Source: Phoronis ovalis
Taxonomy: Eukaryota; Phoronida; Phoronidae
Direction: 5' to 3'
NCBI GenBank assembly: GCA_028565635.1
Contig: JAOXYB010065045.1
Location: 1-10,328 of the forward strand
Length of the DNA stretch: 10,328 bases
Under the pieces are notes generated by a model, which was not told where the DNA came from, ran no database searches, and saw only the letters and a program-made list of their open reading frames with translations. The position numbers and the translations under genes are program-made. Positions 1 to 7,651 of the stretch are shown here, piece after piece (within the stretch, counting starts at the first letter, position 1; every line of letters starts with the position of its first letter).

Positions 1-357
1 CACGTCAAACTTTATGCTTGAATGTTTCGAAAAACCAGAGAATAACAACTTACGAAACTCAAACTGTAATCTCATATTAATGGCATGAGTGCAATAGGCT
101 AGTTATTTTTAATTTTGCATTAAATTCTTACTTTTATTTCTTTCCTTTTCTTGTCAACTTCTAAAATAGCACTCCATTCTTGCAGTAGTAATGGACACGA
201 ACATGTAGGTATGATAAATATGTCGGTACGTCGTAATACTGGGTTAGATGACGTTTATCAACATGAGTAGCTGCTTAAAAAAAACATCAAATCATATGAA
301 GACCAGTAGTTTGGTCTCTTTTGACTTATGATATGTGAAGGGAAGACGTTTTCCCAC
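1..357. other. AT-rich non-coding stretch
   Basis: I see no exon-like frame with flanking splice signals here. The minus-strand open frames over 258-506 have a composition expected of AT-rich DNA and no supporting context. A small imperfect hairpin (GACCA and TGGTC arms, loop of about 6) lies at 301-316. Nothing else stands out. Confidence 0.5.
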
Positions 358-426
358 AACATATTGAAAAATAAAAAAATGCGTATCTCCAGTTTTATTT
401 TTAAAGCGCAAAATGTTCGTTTTTCG
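358..426 (+). repeat. Diverged dispersed repeat, copy 1
   Basis: This segment aligns by eye with 690-758. Both begin AACATAT, continue with a nearly identical A-rich block around AAAATG, then a TATCTC/TACCTC-AG block, then T-rich sequence, AAAGCG, and a T-rich end finishing in CG. Identity looks like 75-80 percent with small indels. Two copies about 330 bp apart in the same orientation suggest an old interspersed or locally duplicated repeat. The true ends of the unit are not visible to me. Confidence 0.45.
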
Positions 427-689
427 TAATGACGAAATAGCGGGTTGTATTGACTGTAAAACATTAGCGGAAAACAAAATATATTGGAAGATAGTTTTAA
501 TAACATTTGAAAGACATGATATGTATCTTTATTTTACCGTGTAGACATTTAATTTTAGAATAACGGCTAGTCATACAGAATTTTTGCGACTTTGTGTTTG
601 GCCGAGTTGTAAATTCTAATACTGATTAAGTTTGGACTGGGGTTGAGAGTAAAACATGATATCTAAATTAGGCTCAAGTGAAGGAGAAA

Positions 690-758
690 AACATATCAAA
701 AAATAAGAAAATGTATACCTCTAGAATTTTTTTAAAAGCGAAAAAAGTGATTTTCACG
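690..758 (+). repeat. Diverged dispersed repeat, copy 2
   Basis: Partner of 358-426, same orientation. The DNA that follows (760-960: AAATACGTCAGG, a run near AAAGCCGC, then CACCCCC) has more CpG than its surroundings and may be part of the same repeat, but copy 1 does not clearly extend into it. Confidence 0.45.
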
Positions 759-759
759 G

Positions 760-1440
760 AAAGAACACAATTTTGAACTCGCCGTTAAAAATACGTCAGG
801 GTGTTACTCAAAAAATATGACGCCACAAATTAGCCAAATATCTTGAACTTTAAATAAAAAAGATTTTTTTCAAATACCTAAAGCCGCTTTAAACCGGTAA
901 TCATTTTTCAAACACCCCCTAAATGTAGATAACGCAATTCGCAAAAAAAAAACAACATTTGGACTAAACCCGGACTTCAAATAGGTGACCACAAATAAAT
1001 TTAAAATTATAAGACCAGATAGAATACAATTAGATATAGACAGTACATGTCAAAGGAATATTCGACTGAAAGCAATTGCAATGGGAATATTTTGATGAAG
1101 TGTTAAAAATATGTAACAAAACCACATATCCTTATTTTTTATTTTACAGTGTCAGTATTGGTCAGTCAAGATATTTTTATTACATTTTGGACAAAAAAGG
1201 TACCAGAATGCAGGGAAATGTAACTGTGTTAAATATTGCAAATATAATATTTCTTGAGAAGTTTTACACAAGCTGGTATGAATCACAATGATGCATATCC
1301 TACATTTAAATCTAAGTGTGATGAACATAAAATTAAGGTTAAATGAGTGCCAAGTCATGTAGGCCACCGACCCATAGAGCATTATAACAATTTTTAATAA
1401 AGCAAAGGTCTTCAACAAAGATCACTAAGGACCACATAGT
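760..1440. other. AT-rich non-coding stretch
   Basis: Apart from possible continuation of the repeat to about 960, I see no gene that can be supported. A plus-strand open frame at 1076-1291 contains a good acceptor-like sequence (pyrimidines then ACAG, AG at 1148-1149), but no matching donor or recognisable protein goes with it. The region downstream of the 2A relic on the minus strand carries no reverse-transcriptase motif that I can read. Confidence 0.4.
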
Positions 1441-1442
1441 TA

Positions 1443-1735
1443 TCAACGCTTTACTGAATATTTTTGAACTATTACAGTTTCACACAGCAATTTTCTCAGT
1501 ATTTCACATTTTTCCAATTCCACATTTACAGAGACAGCTAGTTGTGCACACTTTACATGACTAATACTACATACCCCAACATGTAGGGGCATCAACCTCT
1601 GAACATACAGGATAGTCAGGTCCAGGGTTAACCTCCACATCACCAGATAACAACAGTAACAGCATCATTACCAGACCATTACATCCATCACCATACTGGA
1701 GAAAACTAAAATAGTAATTATGTGAAAGCTGATTT
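1443..1735 (-). pseudogene. Retroelement relic with 2A-like motif
   Basis: The minus-strand frame is open from just after a TAA near 1735 to a TAG at 1567-1569. It reads two Met codons (1663-1668), five Leu, Ser, then GDVEVNPGP at 1618-1644. This matches the D(V/I)ExNPGP consensus of 2A ribosome-skipping peptides, whose break falls between the last Gly (1621-1623) and Pro (1618-1620). After it come a few codons with Cys and a Cys-Trp-Gly, then two stops; the same frame continues with SCKVC, and the +1 frame stays open to 1443. Leu-rich 2A motifs followed by a Cys-rich finger are known at the N-terminus of some CR1/L2-like non-LTR retrotransposon ORFs in marine invertebrates. I infer a frameshifted remnant of such an ORF. 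No reverse transcriptase follows. A host exon using a 2A signal is the alternative. Confidence 0.55.
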
Positions 1736-1968
1736 TAAATAAAAATTAGGTTCTCCAAAAAATCAAGACAGTTTATAACAAGTTTACTGCATGCTGGGTT
1801 ATTCAAAGTTGGTATATATAAAACTTGTCAATGTCTACAGTAGACGTACTTGGTGCAAATAATTAAAATTACTTGGCACTAAATATTACAAGTGCGAGAA
1901 TCCATTTTGTGTTTACTTCATATCATATTCCAAAATATATTTATTAAAATTATTTTCACTATTTTGGA

Positions 1969-1980
1969 TGACCTTGACCT
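1969..1980 (-). promoter_or_regulatory. Adjacent AGGTCA half-sites (FTZ-F1/ERR-like)
   Basis: The plus strand reads TGACCTTGACCT, so the minus strand has two abutting AGGTCA copies and includes TCAAGGTCA, the extended monomer site of FTZ-F1/SF-1 and ERR-type receptors. It may equally be a scrap of the half-site-rich repeat seen at 10100-10139. Function is unproven. Confidence 0.25.
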
Positions 1981-2081
1981 TTCCCTGTATGACGGAGTGT
2001 TAAGGTAACATACATCAGCAGCAAAATACTGTAAAACAGAAACAGCAGATCGGTACCTGGGTGGTACTCTCCTTCACTCAC

Positions 2082-2160
2082 CTGTTTACTTCAAAAATCT
2101 CTGCCTCCACAACAGTTGATCGTCTCTGATGAATGAATGTTGCAGGTAATTCATTGTGCA
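2082..2160 (-). CDS. Candidate 79 bp internal exon, unknown protein
   Basis: I do not recognise the protein. The minus strand has a TACTAAG branch-point-like sequence, a T-rich tract and TCTAG acceptor (AG at 2162-2161), then 25 full codons between split codons, then a near-perfect CAG|GTGAGT donor (GT at 2081-2080). The peptide reads HNELPATFIHQ, then RRSTVVEAEIFEVN, a normal mixed composition. The frame is closed by TAA just upstream of the acceptor and by TGA across the donor, as expected for a real exon. Its incoming intron would be phase 1 and its outgoing intron phase 2. The 745 bp exon at 3254-3998 ends in phase 2, so the two cannot join directly; either an unseen exon lies between them or this belongs to another transcript. 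It can join in frame to an acceptor at 1706-1707 that leads into the 2A relic. Confidence 0.35.
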
Positions 2161-2629
2161 CTAGAAAACTTTAAAACTTAGTAACACTACTAAATATGTG
2201 AGCATGTGATTTCATTAATTTGCATTTGTAATACTTTATTTAATACTTGAAAGCATAGAAGTTAATGATGATCGGTGTACGTACAATAAAGCTGATCAAT
2301 TGCTCATATGGCATAAGTACACCATTAGATTGCCAACATAAGTACACTGACAATCGTTATAACGTGCCTGCTATTTCAATGGTAAATATGCCCGAATTCA
2401 AATTTCAAATTTCTAAAATTGTAACGATCTCAGGAATTTTCTTTTTTTACTTTTTTATTAGAAGTGCAACATGTTGACTTTATAAAACTAAAATGCCACG
2501 CCTCCCAAAAAACAGAAAAAATATGCGCATTAATATGTAGTAATTATATTGATATGTAGTATCAACAAACCCTTATACCAAATTAAACAAACCCACCAAT
2601 TATTGTAAACAAGTCAAGTATATAATCAT
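2161..2629. other. AT-rich stretch, possible 3' UTR of minus gene
   Basis: If the last-exon call at 2630-2726 is right, part of this is its 3' untranslated region. The plus-strand open frame at 2265-2477 ends in a T-run-encoded Phe stretch and has no splice or Kozak support, so I do not call it. Confidence 0.3.
2454..2459 (-). terminator. Possible polyadenylation signal AATAAA
   Basis: Plus-strand TTTATT gives AATAAA on the minus strand, about 170 bases beyond the candidate stop codon at 2630-2632. This is a sensible distance for the end of the minus-strand gene. AATAAA is common by chance in DNA this AT-rich; another lies near 2236-2241. Confidence 0.25.
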
Positions 2630-2726
2630 TTACGTGCCTTTCATCATTGGATAATATATATACTCAACCATCTCAGCGAATGTCACTACTAGCAGGAGTA
2701 ATATGAGTTGAACACACAGCACAGAA
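2630..2726 (-). CDS. Candidate last exon, hydrophobic C-terminus
   Basis: A strong acceptor (TTGTTTTTTCAG, AG at 2728-2727) is followed by one base that completes the split codon left by the exon at 3254, then 31 codons and TAA at 2630-2632. The peptide begins SVLCVQLILLLLVVTFAEMV, a hydrophobic run long enough to cross a membrane, and ends with a Tyr-rich stretch and a short KGT tail. Reading frame, phase and downstream AATAAA all fit a terminal exon. Against it: hydrophobic frames arise easily in T-rich DNA, and the upstream exon has a nuclear-localisation-like basic cluster that sits oddly with a membrane tail. The phase-0 reading from the same acceptor (FCAVCSTHIT, stopping after 17 codons) is an alternative. 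Confidence 0.28.
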
Positions 2727-2739
2727 CTGAAAAAACAAT

Positions 2740-3253
2740 ATTTTTAAATATGAACTTAAAAGTGAACAAGGATTACGGCCATTAAAATACTACTTTTGGA
2801 TACCGATTTAACTTTAATTCTTAAGCAAGACATATTTTGAAAAAACATATTTTTGTCCTAAGTTCCATGTTGATCTAGCAAACTCCAGATAGTGACGCAA
2901 GAGGGCGCTATAATATAGGCATTGTCACCGTGTCAGAGCAAGAACAACTTATAAAGTTATTCATGAGAATTTGTGTGCAATAAACATATTTTTCCTTATT
3001 TTGCTTTCAGTTCCTGAATTTTTCATTTTTAAACTGGGAGGCATGTGCTCAGGAATAAATACCCCAAAAATTAGAGAATAACACACACGTGGACATAGAA
3101 GAGGGAAATTTCCATTTCTCAATCAGAACAAACGTTCATTGGATGACGTGTCGCATCATCCAAATGATTAATATAATACAAATTCAGTCCAGAACTGTTT
3201 CACAGTTTAATAGAATTATTATAAACATATTCTTAAAAAAAACATTATCTTAC
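2740..3253. other. Probable intron of minus-strand gene
   Basis: This lies between the donor of the 745 bp exon and the candidate last exon. A strong plus-strand acceptor-like sequence (TTATTTTGCTTTCAG ending at 3010) is followed by only 15 open codons before a stop. Several minus-strand frames of 19-24 codons follow AG dinucleotides, but none has a good donor. No other gene is visible. Confidence 0.35.
2892..2910 (+). promoter_or_regulatory. CTCF-like motif (AAGAGGGCGCTA)
   Basis: GTGACGCAAGAGGGCGCTA matches about 13 of 19 positions of the usual CTCF consensus, including the core AGRGGGCGCTA. CTCF is present in many bilaterians, so an insulator site in the intron of the minus-strand gene is possible. 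GAGGGCGCTAT is also a common fragment of animal interspersed repeats, which is an equally good explanation. Confidence 0.3.
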
Positions 3254-3998
3254 CTAAGAATAAAATTGTTGAGATCTTTTGTACTTGATAATTTCCCCTT
3301 CCCCTGAGCAGCACACAACCCCGAAGTATTAATGTTGTAATCACCATGGTAACAATCTTCCTTCATTTCACAGACATTTCTCTTTAACATTGCAGAGTGA
3401 TGTTTGTACTTGCTTCTTTTTTTACTAGCCAATTTTTTCTTACGAAGGCAGCTAATGGTTACAGAACCAGAACCACAAACACACTTTGATGAGCATTCTT
3501 CTCTTTCACATGGTACAATAATGGATGAAGAGGTATGTCTGGAGTGTGCACATCCACATGAATCTTTGTGCAACTTGTTATTTTGTTTTGCAAATGTTTT
3601 TTCGTTTAATATGGGAGAAGAATCTTTTTCACTACCTTCAGTTTCCTGGTCCGTCACATGATCATTATGACCAACACACCCACTGCGATTTCCTTCAGTC
3701 ACATTTTGAAAAGTCACATCATCACTAACAAGTTTTTCTGAAGATATTTTCTGAGGTTTAAATAGAATTTGAACATTGTCTCTATCAATACGTACTTTGT
3801 CAGCATGTTTGAACTTCGCATACAGATTCTTTCGCAGTTGTTTAACTTGCCATTCTATCCAACGCACCACAAATTTGTGTTTGTCAAAGCATGGACCTCG
3901 TCGGCTAAGAATCTGTATCTGAATTGGCAAAAATCTACCAGTGACACATCGGTGTTGGATAGCACAGATCGGCATTGTGAAGTAATGTGTGTCAGAAC
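3254..3998 (-). CDS. Large internal exon, Cys-rich basic protein, unknown
   Basis: This is the best-supported coding sequence here. The minus-strand acceptor TTTGTTTCAG (AG at 4000-3999) starts a 745 bp frame that stays open to an AG|GTAAGA donor (GT at 3253-3252). A TAA would close the frame immediately if unspliced. The first in-frame Met is at 3975-3973 in a good context (ACAATG), giving 241 residues if it is the start. I do not recognise the family. Counting from that Met, residues 1-75 are mixed, aromatic and basic and look like a folded module (with RRGPCFDKHKF and VVRWIEWQVKQLRK). Residues 76-135 are acidic, Ser/Thr/Asn-rich and probably disordered. Residues 139-176 hold a Cys-rich knot (CGC, then Cys at 156, 161, 165, 167, 176) that could bind metal. 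Residues 177-193 are a Lys/Arg/His cluster resembling a nuclear localisation signal. Incoming phase is 1 and outgoing is 2, so more exons are expected. Confidence 0.62.
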
Positions 3999-4000
3999 CT

Positions 4001-4524
4001 GAAACAAATTCATGAAATAAAATACAGTAATTTCAATAAAAATCATAGGCTGAAAGGAGCAATTAAAAAAATTTGTAGCACTGAATACATGACGTTGATT
4101 GAAGGGGGTAAACTCAAGGTTTTGAAATATAGGCACGTGCCGCAGGATGCAATCCAAAACTTCAGTCAACATAATTATGCAAACTAAATTCCATTTTTTA
4201 CAAACCAGGTTCAATCTAGGTATAAACTCATTTGCACTGTTTACATGTCATTATTTTTTTTATATCTCCACTCGAAAAAAATAACAAAGCATTACATAAT
4301 AGATGACTTAGATCTATTGTCCAAAATTAAAAACAACTGTTAACATGTACCCCTTTGCAAAAACTCCTTAGAAGAAAATATTCTAATAATTTTAAAGAAA
4401 ATTCCCTATTTTAGGCATATTTGATTTTCAACAACCTTATCTAGTTTTTTTGTAGAAGGCCTACAGGCCTACATAACCAGTGTAGACTCGAGTTGTTAAT
4501 CCTCACTCGCACGCCTTTTTTCTC
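4001..4524 (-). other. Probable first intron of minus-strand gene
   Basis: It runs from a GTGAGA donor (GT at 4526-4525) to the TTTCAG acceptor at 4000. Open frames across 3855-4214 on both strands overlap the real exon or this intron in other frames. An 8 bp direct duplication, AGGCCTAC twice, lies at 4457-4472. I see no further features. Confidence 0.3.
4457..4472 (+). repeat. 8 bp tandem duplication
   Basis: AGGCCTAC is repeated exactly twice, adjacent. Short, possibly slippage-derived; no function suggested. Confidence 0.6.
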
Positions 4525-4526
4525 AC

Positions 4527-4548
4527 AGGCGGGATCTTGTTTAAACAT
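4527..4548 (-). CDS. Candidate first coding exon of minus-strand gene
   Basis: ATG at 4548-4546 lies in a good context (GACAATG, A at -3) and is followed by seven codons, MFKQDPA, plus one base. A CCT|GTGAGA donor follows. Splicing to 3998 makes the split codon TGT (Cys) and continues in frame into SDTHYFTMP of the large exon. The unspliced frame would run 36 codons to a stop. The start sits about 25-30 bases downstream of a GGCGGGA motif and overlaps another, so a promoter close by is plausible. Support is moderate: the exon is very short and the donor lacks the usual AG before GT. The Met at 3975 inside the large exon is the alternative start. Confidence 0.3.
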
Positions 4549-4579
4549 TGTCAAAATGAGAACAAATATTCTGGCGGGA
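4528..4579 (-). promoter_or_regulatory. Paired E2F-like GGCGGGA sites
   Basis: GGCGGGA occurs at 4528-4534 and again at 4573-4579, in an otherwise AT-rich region. GGCGGGA is the core of the E2F/DP site common at promoters of cell-cycle and DNA-replication genes in animals. The two copies flank the candidate start codon of the minus-strand gene, so the pair may mark its promoter and hint at cell-cycle control. There is no direct proof of a transcription start. Confidence 0.35.
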
Positions 4580-4599
4580 GCCGGTAAAATCCCACTTTT

Positions 4600-5690
4600 A
4601 TAATCTAGTCATAAGGTAGGGATAGATTAAAAAAAAGTATGCTGAGATGTGAAATCAACAGATTAAACTGAATATAAAAGTTCTTCACAGCTAGATTTGA
4701 CTTAGTTCTAAAGTGGTATATACATTACAGAATTAGAAAAAGTTTCTTAAATAAAATGTCATTACCTCCTAAATAAATGGTGAATAAGAAACATAAACTT
4801 TAATTTACTTTTTCAGGATTTTCAATCTAGAATTCAATGACTGCCAGTTATTATGTGTGCTTAACCGCTGTTACCAATATGTTGGACACAATTTATTCTG
4901 TTCAAACTTCAACGTAATTATAATTGAATTAAAACAGCCACACACACTATTTTTTAATCTGGTCTTTCTTTTACGTACAAATTAAAAGTCATTCTTTTAC
5001 ATGCATAAAGAACACACAGAATCATAGCAATGAACATACGACATGAATTTGAGTCAATATTTATCATGTATTAAAATATAATAATTCAATACATTCAATT
5101 TCTTCGAGCATATACTTTATTTATTTTAGTGTAGTTTGTTTAAAAGAAATTACACACTACAAGAAGCATATTATTTTTTATATCATAATAATGACAATGA
5201 ACTGATGTTTTCTTATATAAAAGATAATATAATATGCATGGAGTACTTATCATGTTAATTCAAAGCATTAAATTTGCTTATAATAAGCATTTGGTTGTAG
5301 AATATTGTTCCTATTCTAAGGAGTTGTTACTGTTCTAAGTTTTTCATGCAAAACTGATGCTTCGGATAGTTTACAAGTTATGTTAAGCTGTAAAAACTAC
5401 AGATAATATAATAACGGAAAAATATTTTATTTCGTTTCTTAAATCCACAAGAAATAAATATGAATAAGAATGTGTTATTTATAAACCCGGTAAATGAGAA
5501 AACAAGGCCCAGCAAACCTACAATAACCCCAGGCAAATGTGTACACTTTAGTGAGAATTATTCTTAATCTTTCTGAGCACATAAATTAATTGAAACTCAT
5601 TGCTTATGAAAATTAAAGTTTCTTAAGAAACAATCTTTATCCCAAAAAATGGCATATTAAGAGAGAAGGAAAAAGTATATATGTACACAT
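4600..5690. other. AT-rich intergenic DNA, nothing called
   Basis: No open frame with splice or start context, no tandem repeat of note and no RNA gene signature was found. A minus-strand GGAG|GTAATG donor-like sequence near 4764 stands alone. Confidence 0.45.
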
Positions 5691-5699
5691 TCAAAACTT

Positions 5700-5840
5700 C
5701 TGTGGGAGGACCCTAAGACTACCCAAGTATTCATCCTCCTGTATTCAGCCCTCACCACTCGACCAAGGCTGAGAGCCTGCAATGACCACTTCTCACTCAA
5801 CCCAAAAAAATCTCCCTCCTAAAACATTTTTTGGTTGGTG
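5700..5840 (-). other. Compositionally distinct block, possible repeat or exon
   Basis: This block is richer in G+C than the DNA on either side and CT-rich on the plus strand. On the minus strand it is open for about 58 codons, from after a TAG near 5820 to a TAA near 5660, and holds a possible acceptor (TCATTGCAG) with a natural-looking peptide after it (ALSLGRVVRAEYRRMNTWVV). No good donor or Kozak start was found. It could be an isolated exon, a decayed coding relic, or part of a tRNA-derived SINE-like repeat; I cannot decide between them. Confidence 0.2.
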
Positions 5841-7090
5841 GTATCTCTGCAAACGTATACTGTACACCAAAATTAATGCTTGTTATTATAGTGACATCTT
5901 GTATAAATGAAAAATCCTGTATCCGAAAACAAATGTGCGCGGTCGGCTCCCTGAATCTGCCCTTGTTTTAATACCTTTGTATAACTTTACCAACAGTTGC
6001 AACCAAATGTTTGATAACTACAGGTACCAAAAATGTCCAGGACTGTCAACAGAGTGAGTAATAAAGTTGAATTTAAAGTTCCTATTAGAAATATGGAAAA
6101 TATGTCATCTTTGGCGTCTTCTACGTCATAAACTTTGAGAATGGCTCCTTGGAAACTTACATAATGTTACAGAACACCACGCATGTGTGTTGTGGCTTGA
6201 CACCTTTCTAAACCTTATAATAGACTGGTCCATGTGTATAATGCAAAACGCATGTATTCCACACATCTACGTAAAACTCTAATATAGTATTATGCAGGTC
6301 TCTTTAAATTTTATTGGTATAAATACTAAAAATAGTGACTCATATTGGACAACACATTTCACTGCATGTTTCGTCAAATAAGTCTCAGTTTTTGGCTAGT
6401 TTGGAAGCAATTTCTCAGCAAGTTCTCTAAAATCCCCAAAAATAACCCGAACAGTACAGTGAAATTTGATTTATTCAATAAGTTCCAATCTGTATACAAA
6501 ATAAGTTGGAAGGTATAAAAAGTGACACAATGTGTCATGGCAAAAAAGAGTCCAAGATAGTAACAATTCCTGTAGAAATATCCCAAAATATAAGTTGATA
6601 ATCCGTTCGAAAATAAATAAAACATTATCTACAGAAGTATATACCTCAGCAACGGATTCAATTTAGACGAGATGCTTTCACTTTCGCAATGTAAAACTAC
6701 ACGTAATGAAGTATGGAAATATTATGTAGTGTAAGTTAAAAGGTGACTTCGATAATAAGTAGGCACTATAAGCTGTGTCTTTTGGTGATTAAACTTTTTT
6801 CTACATTTTGTACTTAATGTATATACAATTAAAATATAAATCTAATAAACATACTTGATAGATTGATTACAAAGTGTTTAGATTTCCTTGTACCATTTAT
6901 CAGCTTATCACGCAAAGACTGACAAGCTAATAGTTCTATCAACAAAACATACGGGCTGTTATTTTAAAAAGGAGTTAAATTTGTCAAAATCCTATGCGTG
7001 ATTCGAATGAAAATGTTTGCTTGAAAACTTACTAAACCATGAATCTGTTTAATAAAGTTTACCTAAAAGGATTACAAGCTAGGGTCTTTA
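5841..7090. other. AT-rich stretch without a callable gene
   Basis: A 32-codon plus-strand ORF (ATG 6033, stop 6129-6131) is crossed by a GA|GTGAGTAA donor-like sequence at 6053, and a minus-strand AT|GTAAGT donor-like site lies near 6160. Neither can be built into a gene. A minus-strand open frame at 6374-6625 is AT-driven and Phe/Leu/Tyr-rich. I see nothing else. Confidence 0.35.
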
Positions 7091-7141
7091 GTTTTTACAC
7101 GTACTCGCGTATTTGAATCTTAAATCCGGTTAAATGGTAAT

Positions 7142-7267
7142 ATGAAGTGGTCTAAATACAATAATTACGCGGGGGTCGACTCCTTTATGCAAAGTTCTCA
7201 AATACAAAAATTGCGTCAGCTTTCGTTAATAGACCATGTATCTTATATACGCGCGTTACGTGCTTAG
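7142..7267 (+). CDS. Small ORF in CpG-rich patch, hypothetical
   Basis: ATG at 7142 opens 41 codons to TAG at 7265-7267, and the frame is open a few codons upstream. The peptide (MKWSKYNNYAGVDSF, then MQSSQIQKLRQLSLIDHVSY) has ordinary soluble-protein composition and a Gln/Leu/Arg stretch that could be helical. It lies in a local patch with several CpG (CGCGCG, GTCGAC), unlike the flanking DNA. No splice partner is clear. It may be a decayed coding fragment or chance. Confidence 0.2.
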   Translation: MKWSKYNNYAGVDSFMQSSQIQKLRQLSLIDHVSYIRALRA

Positions 7268-7293
7268 GGTCTGTTTTTTTGGCTAAAATCACG

Positions 7294-7420
7294 AAAAGGG
7301 GTGGGTTTTTTCAAAAAAGCACTTCCTTAGGGGTGTATTTAAAAAAAAAATCATTTCCTTAGGGGTGTATTTTTTTGCAGAATTTAACTTCGTTAGGGGC
7401 TTTTTTGAAAAGTCATGTTG
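7294..7420 (+). repeat. Degenerate ~32 bp tandem repeat, four copies
   Basis: Four successive units share a GGGGTG(G/T) start, a T-rich and A-rich middle, and a CTTCCTTA-like end: about 7298-7329, 7330-7361, 7362-7395 and a diverged, shortened last unit to about 7420. Units 2 and 3 are the closest (CATTTCCTTAGGGGTGTATTT shared in good part). The last copies are read in the open frame that continues into the 7425 ORF, giving repeated RGVF/RGFF-like peptide units. Confidence 0.6.
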
Positions 7421-7424
7421 GAAC

Positions 7425-7643
7425 ATGGGTACCCACTTTCATATTGACCAGCACCTCGATTCCCGTACGATCAAACGCTTTATTGATGAATATCGTCCTG
7501 GAACAAATCCTTACATACTGCCGACTGTGAACGTGCCTCAAGAAACGATCACAATTTGGTATAAAAGTTTATTTACGATTGTAAACACGGTCAATCCGGA
7601 TTTTAGAATTCCCGTGGCATATCCCCACTCAAATCAAGACTAA
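7425..7643 (+). CDS. 72-residue ORF downstream of tandem repeat, hypothetical
   Basis: ATG at 7425 has a near-ideal Kozak context (GAACATGG: A at -3, G at +4) and opens 72 codons to TAA at 7641-7643. The frame is also open upstream to 7287 through the tandem repeat, so the Met may be internal. I do not recognise the product. It is soluble-looking, with THFHIDQHLDSRTIKRFIDE near the start, a Pro/Tyr-rich middle and a Pro/His-rich end (RIPVAYPHSNQD). Codon use is balanced and includes several CpG codons, unlike the AT-driven frames elsewhere. It could be a small gene, a terminal exon, or a relic of a mobile-element protein. Confidence 0.33.
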   Translation: MGTHFHIDQHLDSRTIKRFIDEYRPGTNPYILPTVNVPQETITIWYKSLFTIVNTVNPDFRIPVAYPHSNQD

Positions 7644-7651
7644 ATACAAGT

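Noticed and set aside
258-506. Overlapping minus-strand frames of 61 and 82 codons
   Set aside because: Phe/Ser/Tyr-rich composition, two frames open at once over the same DNA, and one overlaps the dispersed repeat copy 358-426.
1076-1291. Plus-strand 71-codon open frame with a good acceptor-like ACAG inside
   Set aside because: It starts within AT-rich DNA, has no donor and no recognisable motif, and is rich in Tyr/Phe/Ile/Asn as AT-rich noise would be. A possible continuation in another frame after 1290 would need a frameshift.
2265-2477. Plus-strand 70-codon frame
   Set aside because: No splice or start support; ends in a Phe run coded by T-rich DNA.
3089-4214. Several plus-strand frames and a minus-strand frame (3855-4214) overlapping the large exon
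   Set aside because: They are other-frame readings of the 3254-3998 exon or its flanking introns, and the exon frame has better signals and composition.
6033-6131. Plus-strand 32-codon ORF with an ATG and a donor-like GTGAGT inside
   Set aside because: Too short, the donor would truncate it after seven codons, and no partner exon was found.
6374-6625. Minus-strand 83-codon frame, hydrophobic
   Set aside because: Phe/Tyr/Leu-rich from A/T-rich codons, no splice or Kozak context, and no membrane-protein family resemblance.
7140-7185. Possible tRNA-like B box (GGGTCGACTCC) with an A-box-like stretch upstream
   Set aside because: One mismatch in the B box, poor A box, and no acceptor or anticodon stem can be drawn, so neither a tRNA nor a tRNA-derived SINE head is supported.
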